DNA from: Curtobacterium caseinilyticum
GTDB taxonomy: Bacteria; Actinomycetota; Actinomycetes; Actinomycetales; Microbacteriaceae
DNA length: 64,000 nucleotides
Reading direction: 5' to 3'
Assembly (NCBI RefSeq): GCF_030363035.1
Contig: NZ_JAUCMN010000007.1
Coordinates: 62,001 to 126,000, forward strand
Shown here: piece after piece, positions 8,037 through 15,694 of the stretch
Position numbering within the stretch: the stretch's first letter is position 1
Layout: the number at the start of each line of letters is the position of its first letter
Translations under genes and position numbers: made by a program
Notes under the pieces: model-generated
The model's input: only the letters and a program-made list of their open reading frames with translations
What the model was told of the DNA's origin: nothing
Database searches by the model: none

Positions 8037-8146
8037 ATGGCTCACAGCATCGTCACCGAGCACGTCACGTCTCGGGACGGCACCTCGATCGGCTACCTCC
8101 GCCAGGGGGCCGGACCAGGCGTCGTCCTGGTGCAGGGCACGATGGC
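8037..8146 (+). pseudogene. truncated alpha/beta-hydrolase gene (N-terminal fragment only)
   Basis: From ATG 8037 the translation (MAHSIVTEHVTSRDGTSIGY, then LRQGAGPGVVLVQGTM) is a convincing start of an alpha/beta-hydrolase, up to the oxyanion-region strand. Homology-like sequence then stops near 8146. Copy 6 of the dispersed element begins about 25 bases later, and copy 5 is just upstream. The nucleophile elbow, acid and His regions are all absent, so this is a remnant. Confidence 0.6.
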
Positions 8147-8171
8147 TAGACAGCTAGCCACGTCGCCGCGC

Positions 8172-8197
8172 CCGTCTGCGGATCGGCTATCGAGACA
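8172..8197 (+). repeat. dispersed ~27-bp element, copy 6
   Basis: GGATCGGCTATCGAGACA at 8180-8197 matches the core except for the final bases. It separates the hydrolase remnant from the XRE regulator. Confidence 0.75.
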
Positions 8198-8202
8198 CAG
8201 GG

Positions 8203-8985
8203 TCAGGCCCCGCGGTAGACCGTCATGGTCTGGCCCGGTCGGTCAGCGATGTCGAACGAAGTGTACGCCAGCCGTTGCACCTGCCCTCCGACCAGGCGGA
8301 CACGTTTGATGCCGGCCCCCTCGGTGCCCACGTCGTACCGCGACCACCACTGGTCGGCCTCCGGGCTGGCACTGCGCAGATCGTCCTCGAGGTCCGTGTA
8401 GGCCGCGGCGCCCGGGTGCCGTCCGGCTCGGGCGCGGAGCCGTGCGAGGAGCCCCTGCGCCACGTCGGTCCAGTCCGGCAGGACGTCGCGGGCGTCCAGG
8501 GCGAGGAACACCCATCGGACGAGGTTCGGGTGTTCGCCGTTTGTCAGTGCGCCGCGAAACAGTCGGGCCGCCGCCGTGTTCCACGCGAGCAGGTCGAAGG
8601 TCTCCCCGGTCACGTACGTCGGGGCCGGGTCGAGGAGGTCGACGACCCGCGCGACCTCCGGGTCGAGAACCTCGTCCGAGCGCGTCGCAGCGGGCACGTC
8701 CGCGGCGATGGCGATGAGGTGTGTCCGCTCCGCGTCGGCGAGCCCGAGCGCTCGTGCGAGCGCGTCGAGCACCTGGCGCGAGGGGCGGACGTCCCGGCCC
8801 TGCTCCAGGAACGTGTACCAGGTCGGACTGATCCCTGCGAGCATCGCCAGCTCCTCGCGACGGAGGCCCGGGGTCCGACGGCGGGACGACCCTGGCAGCC
8901 CGACGTCGGCCGGGCTCACCCGTTCCCGTCGCGCCCGCAGGAACGCGCCGAGTTCCCGGCGCTGCTGCTCGGTGACGTCGCTCAC
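8203..8985 (-). CDS. XRE-family transcriptional regulator with MmyB-like ligand domain
   Basis: This 260-residue regulator has an N-terminal helix-turn-helix (RRTPGLRREELAMLAGISPT and WYTFLEQGRDVRPSRQVLDA) and a C-terminal PAS-like MmyB domain (TYVTGETFDLLAWNTAAARL). This arrangement is typical of actinobacterial regulators that control a divergent dehydrogenase. GTG 8985 was chosen because GGGAGGGA precedes it. The divergent partner is the alcohol dehydrogenase at 9064, 78 bp away, which is the likely target. Confidence 0.88.
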   Translation of the reverse strand: MSDVTEQQRRELGAFLRARRERVSPADVGLPGSSRRRTPGLRREELAMLAGISPTWYTFLEQGRDVRPSRQVLDALARALGLADAERTHLIAIAADVPAATRSDEVLDPEVARVVDLLDPAPTYVTGETFDLLAWNTAAARLFRGALTNGEHPNLVRWVFLALDARDVLPDWTDVAQGLLARLRARAGRHPGAAAYTDLEDDLRSASPEADQWWSRYDVGTEGAGIKRVRLVGGQVQRLAYTSFDIADRPGQTMTVYRGA

Positions 8986-9063
8986 GCCGTCCCTCCCTGG
9001 TGGTCCGGGTACCAGTATGCGGCGGCTCTGGATGCGTTCCCGGCGCATACGGAGACTGCAGTC

Positions 9064-10140
9064 ATGCAGGCATGGACACTCGACGGACTCGGCTCGGCAC
9101 TCAGCGTCGAGGAGGTGGCGGACCCGCCCGTCCGCAGCGGCGGCGTGGTGCTGCGGATGCTGGCGGTGCAGGTCCCCGCCTACACGCGGGTGCTCGTCGA
9201 GGGTGGCCGCGGTGGCATCGCGACCCCGACCGTGCTCGGCATCGGCGGCATCGGGATCGTCGAGGAGGTTGCGGACGACGTCACGACCGTCCGGCCCGGC
9301 GAGACGGCGCTGTGCACCGGGTTCCTCCGGAGCGGACGGGTCGCCGAGCCGGAGGAGGTCCTCCTCGGGTGGACGGGGATCGGTGGCCGTGGGACGACGA
9401 CGGCGACCACGGACCGGATGCGTCGGGTCTGGCGGACCGGCACGTTCGCCGAGCGCACCGTCATGCCCGGATCGGCCGTGCTCGCCCTCCCCGGTGCCGA
9501 CGCGTATCCCGACCCGACGAAGCTCGCGTTCCTGCCCTGGTTGAGCGTCGCGGCCGGCGCGGTCGAGCGCAGCGGGATGACGGCCGGTGACCGTGTCGTC
9601 GTCCTCGGTGCAAGTGGTCAGATGGGCGGAGCAGCCGTCCTCCTGGCGCTCGCTCGTGGCGCTGCGCTGGTCGTCGCCGTGGGACGGGACACCGGCAGCC
9701 TCGACCGCCTGGAGGCCCTGGACAGCCGCGTGCGTACCGTCCGGTCCGTCGGTACCCGCGACGCTGACGCGGCGGCGATCGGCGCTGCTCTCGGCGGCGA
9801 GGCGGAGGTCGTCATTGACGCCCTCGGACCGACACCGACCCCGGACCTCACCATGGCCGGGTTCGACAGCGTCCGGACCGACGGCACGATGGTCCTCCTC
9901 GGCGGGGTCCGCCAGTTCCTCCCGATCCCGTACGACCAGCTCATGCGGCGCCGGATCACCCTGCGCGGCTCATGGATGTGCTCCGAGGAGACCGCGTTCC
10001 GCGTCTGGCGTCAGGTCCAGGCGGGCGTCATCGACCTCAGCGCCCTCGACGTGACCACCGTCGGCATCGACGACCCGGCGGCAGCGCTCACACAAGCGGA
10101 GCAGATCCGAGGGCTGTCGATCGCGGTGCTGACGCTCTGA
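9064..10140 (+). CDS. alcohol dehydrogenase-like (MDR superfamily) oxidoreductase
   Basis: The 358-residue medium-chain dehydrogenase/reductase has an N-terminal GroES-like fold. Its Rossmann domain carries the NAD(P) motif VVVLGASGQMGGAAVLLALA. The catalytic-zinc Cys and His ligands of classical alcohol dehydrogenases are not evident, so a zinc-independent quinone-oxidoreductase-like activity is likely. ATG 9064 begins MQAWTLDGLGSALSVEEVAD. It is convergent with the SDR gene that ends at 10207 and divergent from the XRE regulator. Confidence 0.83.
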   Translation: MQAWTLDGLGSALSVEEVADPPVRSGGVVLRMLAVQVPAYTRVLVEGGRGGIATPTVLGIGGIGIVEEVADDVTTVRPGETALCTGFLRSGRVAEPEEVLLGWTGIGGRGTTTATTDRMRRVWRTGTFAERTVMPGSAVLALPGADAYPDPTKLAFLPWLSVAAGAVERSGMTAGDRVVVLGASGQMGGAAVLLALARGAALVVAVGRDTGSLDRLEALDSRVRTVRSVGTRDADAAAIGAALGGEAEVVIDALGPTPTPDLTMAGFDSVRTDGTMVLLGGVRQFLPIPYDQLMRRRITLRGSWMCSEETAFRVWRQVQAGVIDLSALDVTTVGIDDPAAALTQAEQIRGLSIAVLTL

Positions 10141-10206
10141 CAGCAGCTTGAGCGCTCGGCATCCCGCGTGAAGTGACCAGCCCGCGCCCGTCCCGAGTGC
10201 TCTGTT

Positions 10207-10995
10207 CTACTTCGAGCTCGGTCGCCCGGGGATGTGGCTGAGGATCGACTTCGAGAAGCCGCCATCGACGCAAATGTCCTGTCCCGTGACGTACCCGGCA
10301 AGCGGGCTGACGAGGAACTCGATGACATTGGCGATGTCGATGGGCTCACCGATCCTGTGCAGGGGGATGATCTCCTCCCGTGCTGCCTTGACTTCTGGGT
10401 CCAGGTACATCTTCTCGGTCATCGCGGTGCGCGTCATGCCGGGGGACACGACGTTGACATTGATGCCATCGGGGGCCCATTCCAGCGCGAAGGTTTGCGC
10501 CATGATCGTCAACGCCGCCTTGGTAGGGCTGTAGGGTCCCGACCCGGCGTGCGGGAGCTGTCCGGACATCGAGGACGTGAAGCACGCAGCTCCGCCGCTG
10601 GCCTTGAGGTGGTCGTAGCTGGCTTTTCCGAGGAGCCAGGCGCCGCGGAGGTTCACGGCGAACATCTCGTCCCACTCGTCGAGTGTGACGTCCTTCAACG
10701 GCGCCGGGCTCGCCACGCCCGCGTTCGCGACGAGTGCGTCTAGTCCGCCGAAGCTGTCGGCTGCTTCCGCGACGAGCCGTCCGGGGACGGTCGGGTCGCC
10801 GAGGTCGCCGGTGAGTGCGATCGCGGTCCCGCCAAGGGACTGGATCTGCTCGACGACGTCGCGCTGCCGGTCGTTGGCCTCGTACCCGCACACTGCGATC
10901 ATCGCCCGTTCGCCGCGGGCCAGCGCTGCCTCTGCGATTCGGACGCTCGCCGCGGCACCGATGCCGCTGCTTCCGCCACTGACGAGTGCTCTCAT
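10207..10995 (-). CDS. SDR-family NAD(P)-dependent oxidoreductase
   Basis: The 262-residue classical short-chain dehydrogenase has the cofactor motif GGSSGIGAA at its N-terminus, NAG in LDALVANAG, the catalytic Ser in CFTSSMSG and the YSPTK Tyr/Lys pair. The C-terminal YVTGQDICVDGG is standard. ATG 10995 follows AAGGAGGA. It overlaps the upstream isomerase gene by 4 bases (ATGA), so it is translationally coupled and is the last gene of the MFS-isomerase-SDR operon. It probably oxidises or reduces a sugar-derived polyol or keto acid. Confidence 0.9.
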   Translation of the reverse strand: MRALVSGGSSGIGAAASVRIAEAALARGERAMIAVCGYEANDRQRDVVEQIQSLGGTAIALTGDLGDPTVPGRLVAEAADSFGGLDALVANAGVASPAPLKDVTLDEWDEMFAVNLRGAWLLGKASYDHLKASGGAACFTSSMSGQLPHAGSGPYSPTKAALTIMAQTFALEWAPDGINVNVVSPGMTRTAMTEKMYLDPEVKAAREEIIPLHRIGEPIDIANVIEFLVSPLAGYVTGQDICVDGGFSKSILSHIPGRPSSK

Positions 10996-11849
10996 CGAGC
11001 GTCCTCCTTGTTCGTCGGAACGAGCGCCGGGGTACTGGCACTCGAGATCTTCCATCCCCTGTCGCGCAGTTCGGTAATCGCGGTGTCGAACTCAACCAGA
11101 GGGTTCTCCTCGCGGATGACCTCGAGCACGACGTTCTCGGTACCGATCGTCGCGTCCACGGCTGCGCCGAGCGCTTCCCAATCGATCACACCGGTGCCGA
11201 TGGGGTCGTGACCCCAGGTCTTGGTCCCGGTGTCGGAGACGTGCATCAGGCCGATGGCGTCGGCGTGCGCTAGCAGGCCGGTGACCGGGTCCTCCTCGAT
11301 GAACGCGGCGTTCGCAGCGTCGTACACGATGCGGAGCGCGTCGTCGTCGACGGTGCTGACGATCCGGGCGAGGTCGCCGACCGTCGGAGCGAAGCAGTAC
11401 GGCGTGTTCTCGAAGAGGAGCCGCTGTCCGCTCCGGCGAGCGATCGGGAGGAGCTCCTCGAGGCTCTCGTACATCCAGCCGTGGACCTGGTCGAGCGTGG
11501 GCGAGATCATGGGCCGCCGTGTGCCGGGGGAGATGACGACGTCCCGGGCGCCCCACTCTGCGGCCAGGTCGATCACAGAGGAGATGTGCTCGATGCTCTT
11601 GCGCCGCATGCTCGCCGCCGGGCTCGCGAGGTTGAGGTCGTACCCGCCGGCGTTGAGCGACCGGATGGACGCCCCCGCCTGGTCGAGACGGGCGCGCGTC
11701 GACGCCCGTTCGGCGGCGTCGATCTCCTCCGGCCAGCAGTGCGGAGAGCTGATCGGTATCTCGAACGTCGTGTACCCATGGTCGACGAGTTCGAAGATCG
11801 CGTCGGTGGCTTCCTTGGACCAGAGGTACGAGAACGTGTTGATGATCAT
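10992..11849 (-). CDS. sugar phosphate isomerase/epimerase family TIM barrel
   Basis: The 285-residue protein belongs to the AP-endonuclease-2-like xylose isomerase superfamily. Metal-ligand-type motifs include LLFENTP (Glu), RIVYDAANA (Asp), IGLMHVSDT (His) and VVLEVIREENP (Glu). Members include hexose or tagaturonate epimerases, 3-dehydroshikimate dehydratases and C-glycoside-cleaving subunits, so the reaction cannot be fixed. It sits between the MHS transporter and an SDR, and a second family member lies at 18230 in the divergent operon. Confidence 0.85.
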   Translation of the reverse strand: MIINTFSYLWSKEATDAIFELVDHGYTTFEIPISSPHCWPEEIDAAERASTRARLDQAGASIRSLNAGGYDLNLASPAASMRRKSIEHISSVIDLAAEWGARDVVISPGTRRPMISPTLDQVHGWMYESLEELLPIARRSGQRLLFENTPYCFAPTVGDLARIVSTVDDDALRIVYDAANAAFIEEDPVTGLLAHADAIGLMHVSDTGTKTWGHDPIGTGVIDWEALGAAVDATIGTENVVLEVIREENPLVEFDTAITELRDRGWKISSASTPALVPTNKEDAR

Positions 11850-11900
11850 GAGGGACTTCCGTTCGTTTCTGTTCTGGTGTCGTACCGAGGCTTGCGTGAG

Positions 11901-13313
11901 TTAGGCCCCTACGGACTTGCCCTTCCGTGGCGACGGGTCCTTTGCTGTCTTGTCCTCGACCACAGTGATGCTGTCCGTCACCGAGACAGTCGCCTGCGGG
12001 TTCCGGCTGCCGGTCTCCGGGAGGGTGAAGTACACGACCAGGCAGATGGCAACGATGACGATCATGTAGACCGCGACGAGCATCGGGTGTCCGGCACCGA
12101 CGAAAGCGGCAGCGATCAACGGTGCGGTACCACCGAAGAGGGCGATGACCAGCTGATGCGCGAAGCCAATCCCAGAGACGCGGACCGCAGCCGGGAAGAG
12201 CTCCGCCTGAATGGTCGGATAGACGGACTGCCAGATGCCGAGGACCAACCAGCCCGACGCAGCGACAGCCACATAGGTGCCGAACCCGGGAACGTTCAGC
12301 AACAGGAGCAGCGGATAGAACAGCACGATCATGCCAATCGCACCGATGATCGGGAAGATCTTGCGACGTCCGAGGCGGTCGGAGAGGTGGCCCGTAATCG
12401 GGACGACGATCACCAGGAGCACCAGACCAATCACGCTCCCCACGAGCGTCGAGGCGAGGTCCCGTCCGGAGGTGAGATTCGCGTAGGTCGGCAGGAACGT
12501 CGCCCAGGTGTAGTACGCCACCGTCGGTGCCGACAATGCGGCCGTTTGGAAGATCGCCTTCGGGTGATTGCGCAGCAGTTCCAGCAGCTTCTTGGGCGCC
12601 GACTTCTGGTCGATCGAGGCGCTGGCTTCGAACTCCGGGGACTCGTCCGATCGTGCTCGCATGACGAGGCCGACCACACCGATGATCCCGCCGAAGATGA
12701 ACGGGAACCGCCACCCGTATGCGGCGAGAGCGTCCGGAGCGAACGAGGACGTGACGATGGCTGCGGCACCAGTCGCTGCGAGCGTCGCAAGCCCACTGGC
12801 CAAGTTGGTGAAGGACCCGAAGAGGCCTCGACGCTTTGCAGGCGCATGCTCGACGAGGTACGCAATGGCGCTCTGCCCCTCGCTGCCCGCGGAGATGCCC
12901 TGGAGGATTCGGGCGACCACGAACATGATGGGAGCGAGGACGCCGACGCTCGCGTAGGGCGGGGTGAGGCCGATGATGAGCGCGCCGAGCGCCATCCCCG
13001 AGATTCCAAGTGCCATGACCCGGCGACGGCCGTACCGGTCAGCGACCGGGGAGAGGATGATGCCGCTCAGTGGCCGGACGATGAAACCGATCGCATATGT
13101 CAGGAAGGCTGCGATGAGGGACGCGAACTGGGAGTGGGTCGGGAAGATCTGCGCAGAGAACACCGCGGCTAGCAGGCCGTAGAGGTACCAGTCGTACCAC
13201 TCGACGAAGTGGCCGATGGTGCCGGCGAGGAGGTTCTTCGTGCGGCCCTTGTGCTCAAGCGGGTTCGCGCCGTCTGGTGTCATTGCGTTTGACACCGATC
13301 GTGAGGTCGTCAT
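11901..13313 (-). CDS. MFS transporter, metabolite:H+ symporter (MHS) type
   Basis: The 470-residue permease has 12 predicted membrane helices. Family marks include WYDWYLYGLLAAVFS in TM1, GRRRVMALGISGMALGALI and RILQGISAGSEGQSAIAYLV, which place it with MHS-type carriers of organic acids, sugar acids or betaines. The N-terminal 25 and C-terminal 35 residues are cytosolic and hydrophilic. ATG 13313 follows GGAGAG. It lies 130 bp after the IclR gene and 51 bp before the isomerase, probably one IclR-controlled operon, and is the only obvious uptake gene of the catabolic island. Confidence 0.88.
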   Translation of the reverse strand: MTTSRSVSNAMTPDGANPLEHKGRTKNLLAGTIGHFVEWYDWYLYGLLAAVFSAQIFPTHSQFASLIAAFLTYAIGFIVRPLSGIILSPVADRYGRRRVMALGISGMALGALIIGLTPPYASVGVLAPIMFVVARILQGISAGSEGQSAIAYLVEHAPAKRRGLFGSFTNLASGLATLAATGAAAIVTSSFAPDALAAYGWRFPFIFGGIIGVVGLVMRARSDESPEFEASASIDQKSAPKKLLELLRNHPKAIFQTAALSAPTVAYYTWATFLPTYANLTSGRDLASTLVGSVIGLVLLVIVVPITGHLSDRLGRRKIFPIIGAIGMIVLFYPLLLLLNVPGFGTYVAVAASGWLVLGIWQSVYPTIQAELFPAAVRVSGIGFAHQLVIALFGGTAPLIAAAFVGAGHPMLVAVYMIVIVAICLVVYFTLPETGSRNPQATVSVTDSITVVEDKTAKDPSPRKGKSVGA

Positions 13314-13443
13314 TGAGCTCTCCTGTTCGAGTGGTTTGCGTGCGTTCGGGGGCACGCCGAAGTTCGACGCGTGGGCGCGCCGGAGAAGGGGCCCTCCACG
13401 GGCGGGAGGACGAGGGTGTTGGGAGGTGCGGTTCGGGTTCGGG

Positions 13444-14238
13444 TTACGCGCTGACGGATTCCGACGTGAGGTACGCGTAGGAGGGCCAGGTGGCGGCGAT
13501 CTCGTCGGCCGCCGCGATGACGGCCGGTGCGAGGTCGGCCAGACGTGCCCGGGTCATGCGCACGGACGGGCCGGCGATGCTGATCGTGCCCGTGGCGGGG
13601 CGGTCACGGCCAGCGCCGAAGATGGGGGCGGCCACGGCGCTGATGCCCGGGTCCATCTCCTCGTAGGTGGTGGCGTACCCGCGGTGACGTACCGACGCGA
13701 GCTCCTCGGCGAGTGCCTCGGGGTCGACGACGGTCCGCGGGGTCTGCGGGGTGAGGTGATGCTGGTCGATGACCCGCTGCGCCTCGTCCGGGGCGAGCGT
13801 GGCGAGCCAGGCCTTCCCGGAAGCGGTCGCGTGCGGCACAGCGTCCCTGCCCATGACCGGGTCGAGCCGGAGGGAGGAGTTCGACCCCTGCGCCTTCGCG
13901 ATCCACTGCAGCGAGTCGGAGGACGCGACCGCGAGACGGACGAGCTCCTCGCTGGTCGTGGCGAGCGCGTCCAGTTCGCGCTGTGCCCACGTGTCGAGGC
14001 CGGACGCCGAGAGCTGCAGGAGCCCGAGGGCACCGAGGCGGTGCGTCGCCGAGTAGGCCGAGGTCTTCGGGTTCTGGGCGACGTAGCCGGCCGCGACGAG
14101 GGCGGCGAGCAGACGGTGCGCGATCGCCTTGTTGAGACCGAGGCTGGTCGCGACCTGGCTGACGCCGAGGCCGTCGGCTTCGGGTGCGAGCAGGTGCAGC
14201 ACCTTCATGCCGTTGGTGACATCGTCCTGGAGCGCCAT
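13444..14238 (-). CDS. IclR-family transcriptional regulator
   Basis: The 264-residue protein has a winged helix (GLGVSQVATSLGLNKAIAHR LLAAL region, residues 20-50) and the IclR effector domain. Its PHATASGKAWLATL and GYATTYEEMDPGISAVAAP segments are family signatures. It is likely a repressor or activator of the downstream transporter-isomerase-SDR genes. A 41-bp perfect palindrome lies 19-59 bases upstream of its start and is a strong candidate operator. Confidence 0.92.
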   Translation of the reverse strand: MALQDDVTNGMKVLHLLAPEADGLGVSQVATSLGLNKAIAHRLLAALVAAGYVAQNPKTSAYSATHRLGALGLLQLSASGLDTWAQRELDALATTSEELVRLAVASSDSLQWIAKAQGSNSSLRLDPVMGRDAVPHATASGKAWLATLAPDEAQRVIDQHHLTPQTPRTVVDPEALAEELASVRHRGYATTYEEMDPGISAVAAPIFGAGRDRPATGTISIAGPSVRMTRARLADLAPAVIAAADEIAATWPSYAYLTSESVSA

Positions 14239-14256
14239 TGCTTTTCCTCGTCATCG

Positions 14257-14297
14257 GGGTCTGTAACAGCGTTACTGGGTAACGCTGTTACAGACCC
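14257..14297. promoter_or_regulatory. 41-bp perfect palindrome, candidate IclR operator and/or terminator
   Basis: Two 19-bp arms flank TGG. Inside, two copies of GTAACNNNGTTAC stand in tandem (14263-14275 and 14279-14291), so it can be read as a pair of dimer sites. It lies directly upstream of the IclR start and downstream of the kinase gene that ends at 14319. It could also end the upstream - strand transcript, but no T-run follows. Confidence 0.7.
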
Positions 14298-14318
14298 TCG
14301 CACGGCCCTCGGGGCCTG

Positions 14319-14906
14319 TCAAGCGCTCGTCTGGATCACGAAGCGCTCGAGGTCGGCGGCGGCCTGTTCCGCGTCGACGTTGCGGATCGTGGCGTGGTGC
14401 GCCCCGTCCCAGGTGCAGGCGCGTGCACCGAACCGCGCCCAGTACGCGTCCCAGTCCGCGAGCTTCGCGCGGTCCCGATCGAGCCCCCGCTCCTGGAGCC
14501 GGGCCCGGACGATCTCGGCCGAGGCTCGGACGTGGACGACGTGGACGTTCGTGGCGGGCCAGCCGGCAGCGACCGTCGACCGTGACAGGAACGCCGGATC
14601 GTCGAGGTACGCGACGAACGGCGCATCGAGCACCACCGAGTGGCCGAGCGCCAGGTTGTCCGCGGCCACGGCGAACAGCGTCCGGTACTCGAGCGGCATG
14701 ATGCGCTCGACGTAGGTCGGGTTCGACTCGCGATCCGTGGGGTCGTGTCCGAGTGCCTCGAGGGCTGCCTGGACCAGGGCGCCGGACATCGTGTCCTTGT
14801 CGAGGTACACGGCTCCGGTCATCCGGCTGAGCTGCTTCGACACGGTGCTCTTGCCGGACCCCGCGCCTCCGAGCGTGATGAACGCGCTGGGCAGCGCCCC
14901 CGTCAC
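14319..14906 (-). CDS. P-loop (AAA/gluconokinase-like) small-molecule kinase
   Basis: The 195-residue protein begins TGALPSAFITLGGAGSGKS, with a Walker A GGAGSGKST. GAVYLDKDTMSGALVQAAL follows, in the lid/acceptor position seen in small P-loop kinases. NVHVVHVRASAEIVRARLQ and ERGLDRDRAKLADWDAYW resemble the LID of gluconate/shikimate kinases. GTG 14906 was chosen because it overlaps the aldolase stop (GTGA) and no ATG precedes the P-loop. Coupling to a KDPG aldolase suggests a sugar-acid kinase such as 2-keto-3-deoxygluconate or gluconate kinase; this is inference. Confidence 0.7.
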   Translation of the reverse strand: MTGALPSAFITLGGAGSGKSTVSKQLSRMTGAVYLDKDTMSGALVQAALEALGHDPTDRESNPTYVERIMPLEYRTLFAVAADNLALGHSVVLDAPFVAYLDDPAFLSRSTVAAGWPATNVHVVHVRASAEIVRARLQERGLDRDRAKLADWDAYWARFGARACTWDGAHHATIRNVDAEQAAADLERFVIQTSA

Positions 14907-15550
14907 CTCCGTGCCCGCTCGATCGCCTCGACGAACTCCGCAGCGGCCGCGGTGATCTTCGTGGTGTCGCCTTCTGGGCCGCCGGCCTTCGTGATCGCAC
15001 TGCCGACGCCGACGGCCGTGACCCCGGCGGCGAACCACTCGCCGACGTTCGCGGTCGTCACGCCGCCGGCCGGCACCATCGGGATCTGCGCGAGCGGGGC
15101 GAGCATGGCCTTGACGTACGGGATCCCCCCGGCCTCGGTCGGGAAGATCTTCACCATGTCCGAACCGGCTTCGGCCGTGTCGAGCACCTCGGTGGGCGTG
15201 TAGGCGCCGCTGATCGTCGCGACCTGGTAGCGGTTCGCGACCCGGATCATGGCCGGGTTGAGGTTCGGGCTGACGAGGAACCGTGCGCCGGCCTGGATGC
15301 TCGCCCACGCCGCGTGCTCGTCCAGGACGGTGCCGGCACCGAACACGACGCCGCGATCGGCGAAGCGCTCCGAGAGCCGTTCGATGACCCGCAGCGCTCC
15401 TGGGATCGAGAGCGTGATCTCGAGGGCGCGGATGCCGCCCTCGACCGCGGCCGAAGCGGCATCGAAGGCCTTGTCGGCGGTGTCGAGGCGGACGATGAGC
15501 ACGTTGCCGGAGTCGCGGATGGTGTTGAGGACGTCGAGTTTCTGAGGCAT
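14903..15550 (-). CDS. eda: 2-dehydro-3-deoxy-phosphogluconate / 4-hydroxy-2-oxoglutarate aldolase
   Basis: This class I aldolase splits KDPG to pyruvate and glyceraldehyde 3-phosphate. At 215 residues it is normal in length. Family motifs are visible: RALEITLSIPGAL (catalytic Glu), FGAGTVLDEHAAW, FLVSPNLNPAMI and SDMVKIFPTEAGG, which carries the Schiff-base Lys; PMVPAGGVTTANVGEW forms the phosphate-binding end. It is the first gene of a two-gene operon with the P-loop kinase and is divergent from the Gfo/LacI operon. Confidence 0.9.
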   Translation of the reverse strand: MPQKLDVLNTIRDSGNVLIVRLDTADKAFDAASAAVEGGIRALEITLSIPGALRVIERLSERFADRGVVFGAGTVLDEHAAWASIQAGARFLVSPNLNPAMIRVANRYQVATISGAYTPTEVLDTAEAGSDMVKIFPTEAGGIPYVKAMLAPLAQIPMVPAGGVTTANVGEWFAAGVTAVGVGSAITKAGGPEGDTTKITAAAAEFVEAIERARR

Positions 15551-15605
15551 GGGTCAAGTGGATACACCACTTTCCGGACGCCGTCGACTCAGCGGGCTCC
15601 CAGGC

Positions 15606-15666
15606 TTGACACGATTTCGATTCGCGTGGCACGATCACTGCAATCGATCTCAGCAATCGATCTCAG
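15606..15666. promoter_or_regulatory. divergent promoter region with a 13-bp tandem repeat
   Basis: A TTGACA -35-like box lies at 15606-15611. CAATCGATCTCAG is repeated exactly and head to tail at 15641-15653 and 15654-15666, just before the + strand operon. The AATCGAT cores resemble LacI-type half-sites, and a LacI regulator is encoded second in the operon. Autoregulation is inferred. Confidence 0.5.
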
Positions 15667-15694
15667 AAATGCTCCGCAACGACGAGGAAGTCAC

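Noticed and set aside
10141-10206. Terminator between the convergent alcohol dehydrogenase and SDR genes
   Set aside because: No stem longer than a few bases could be found.
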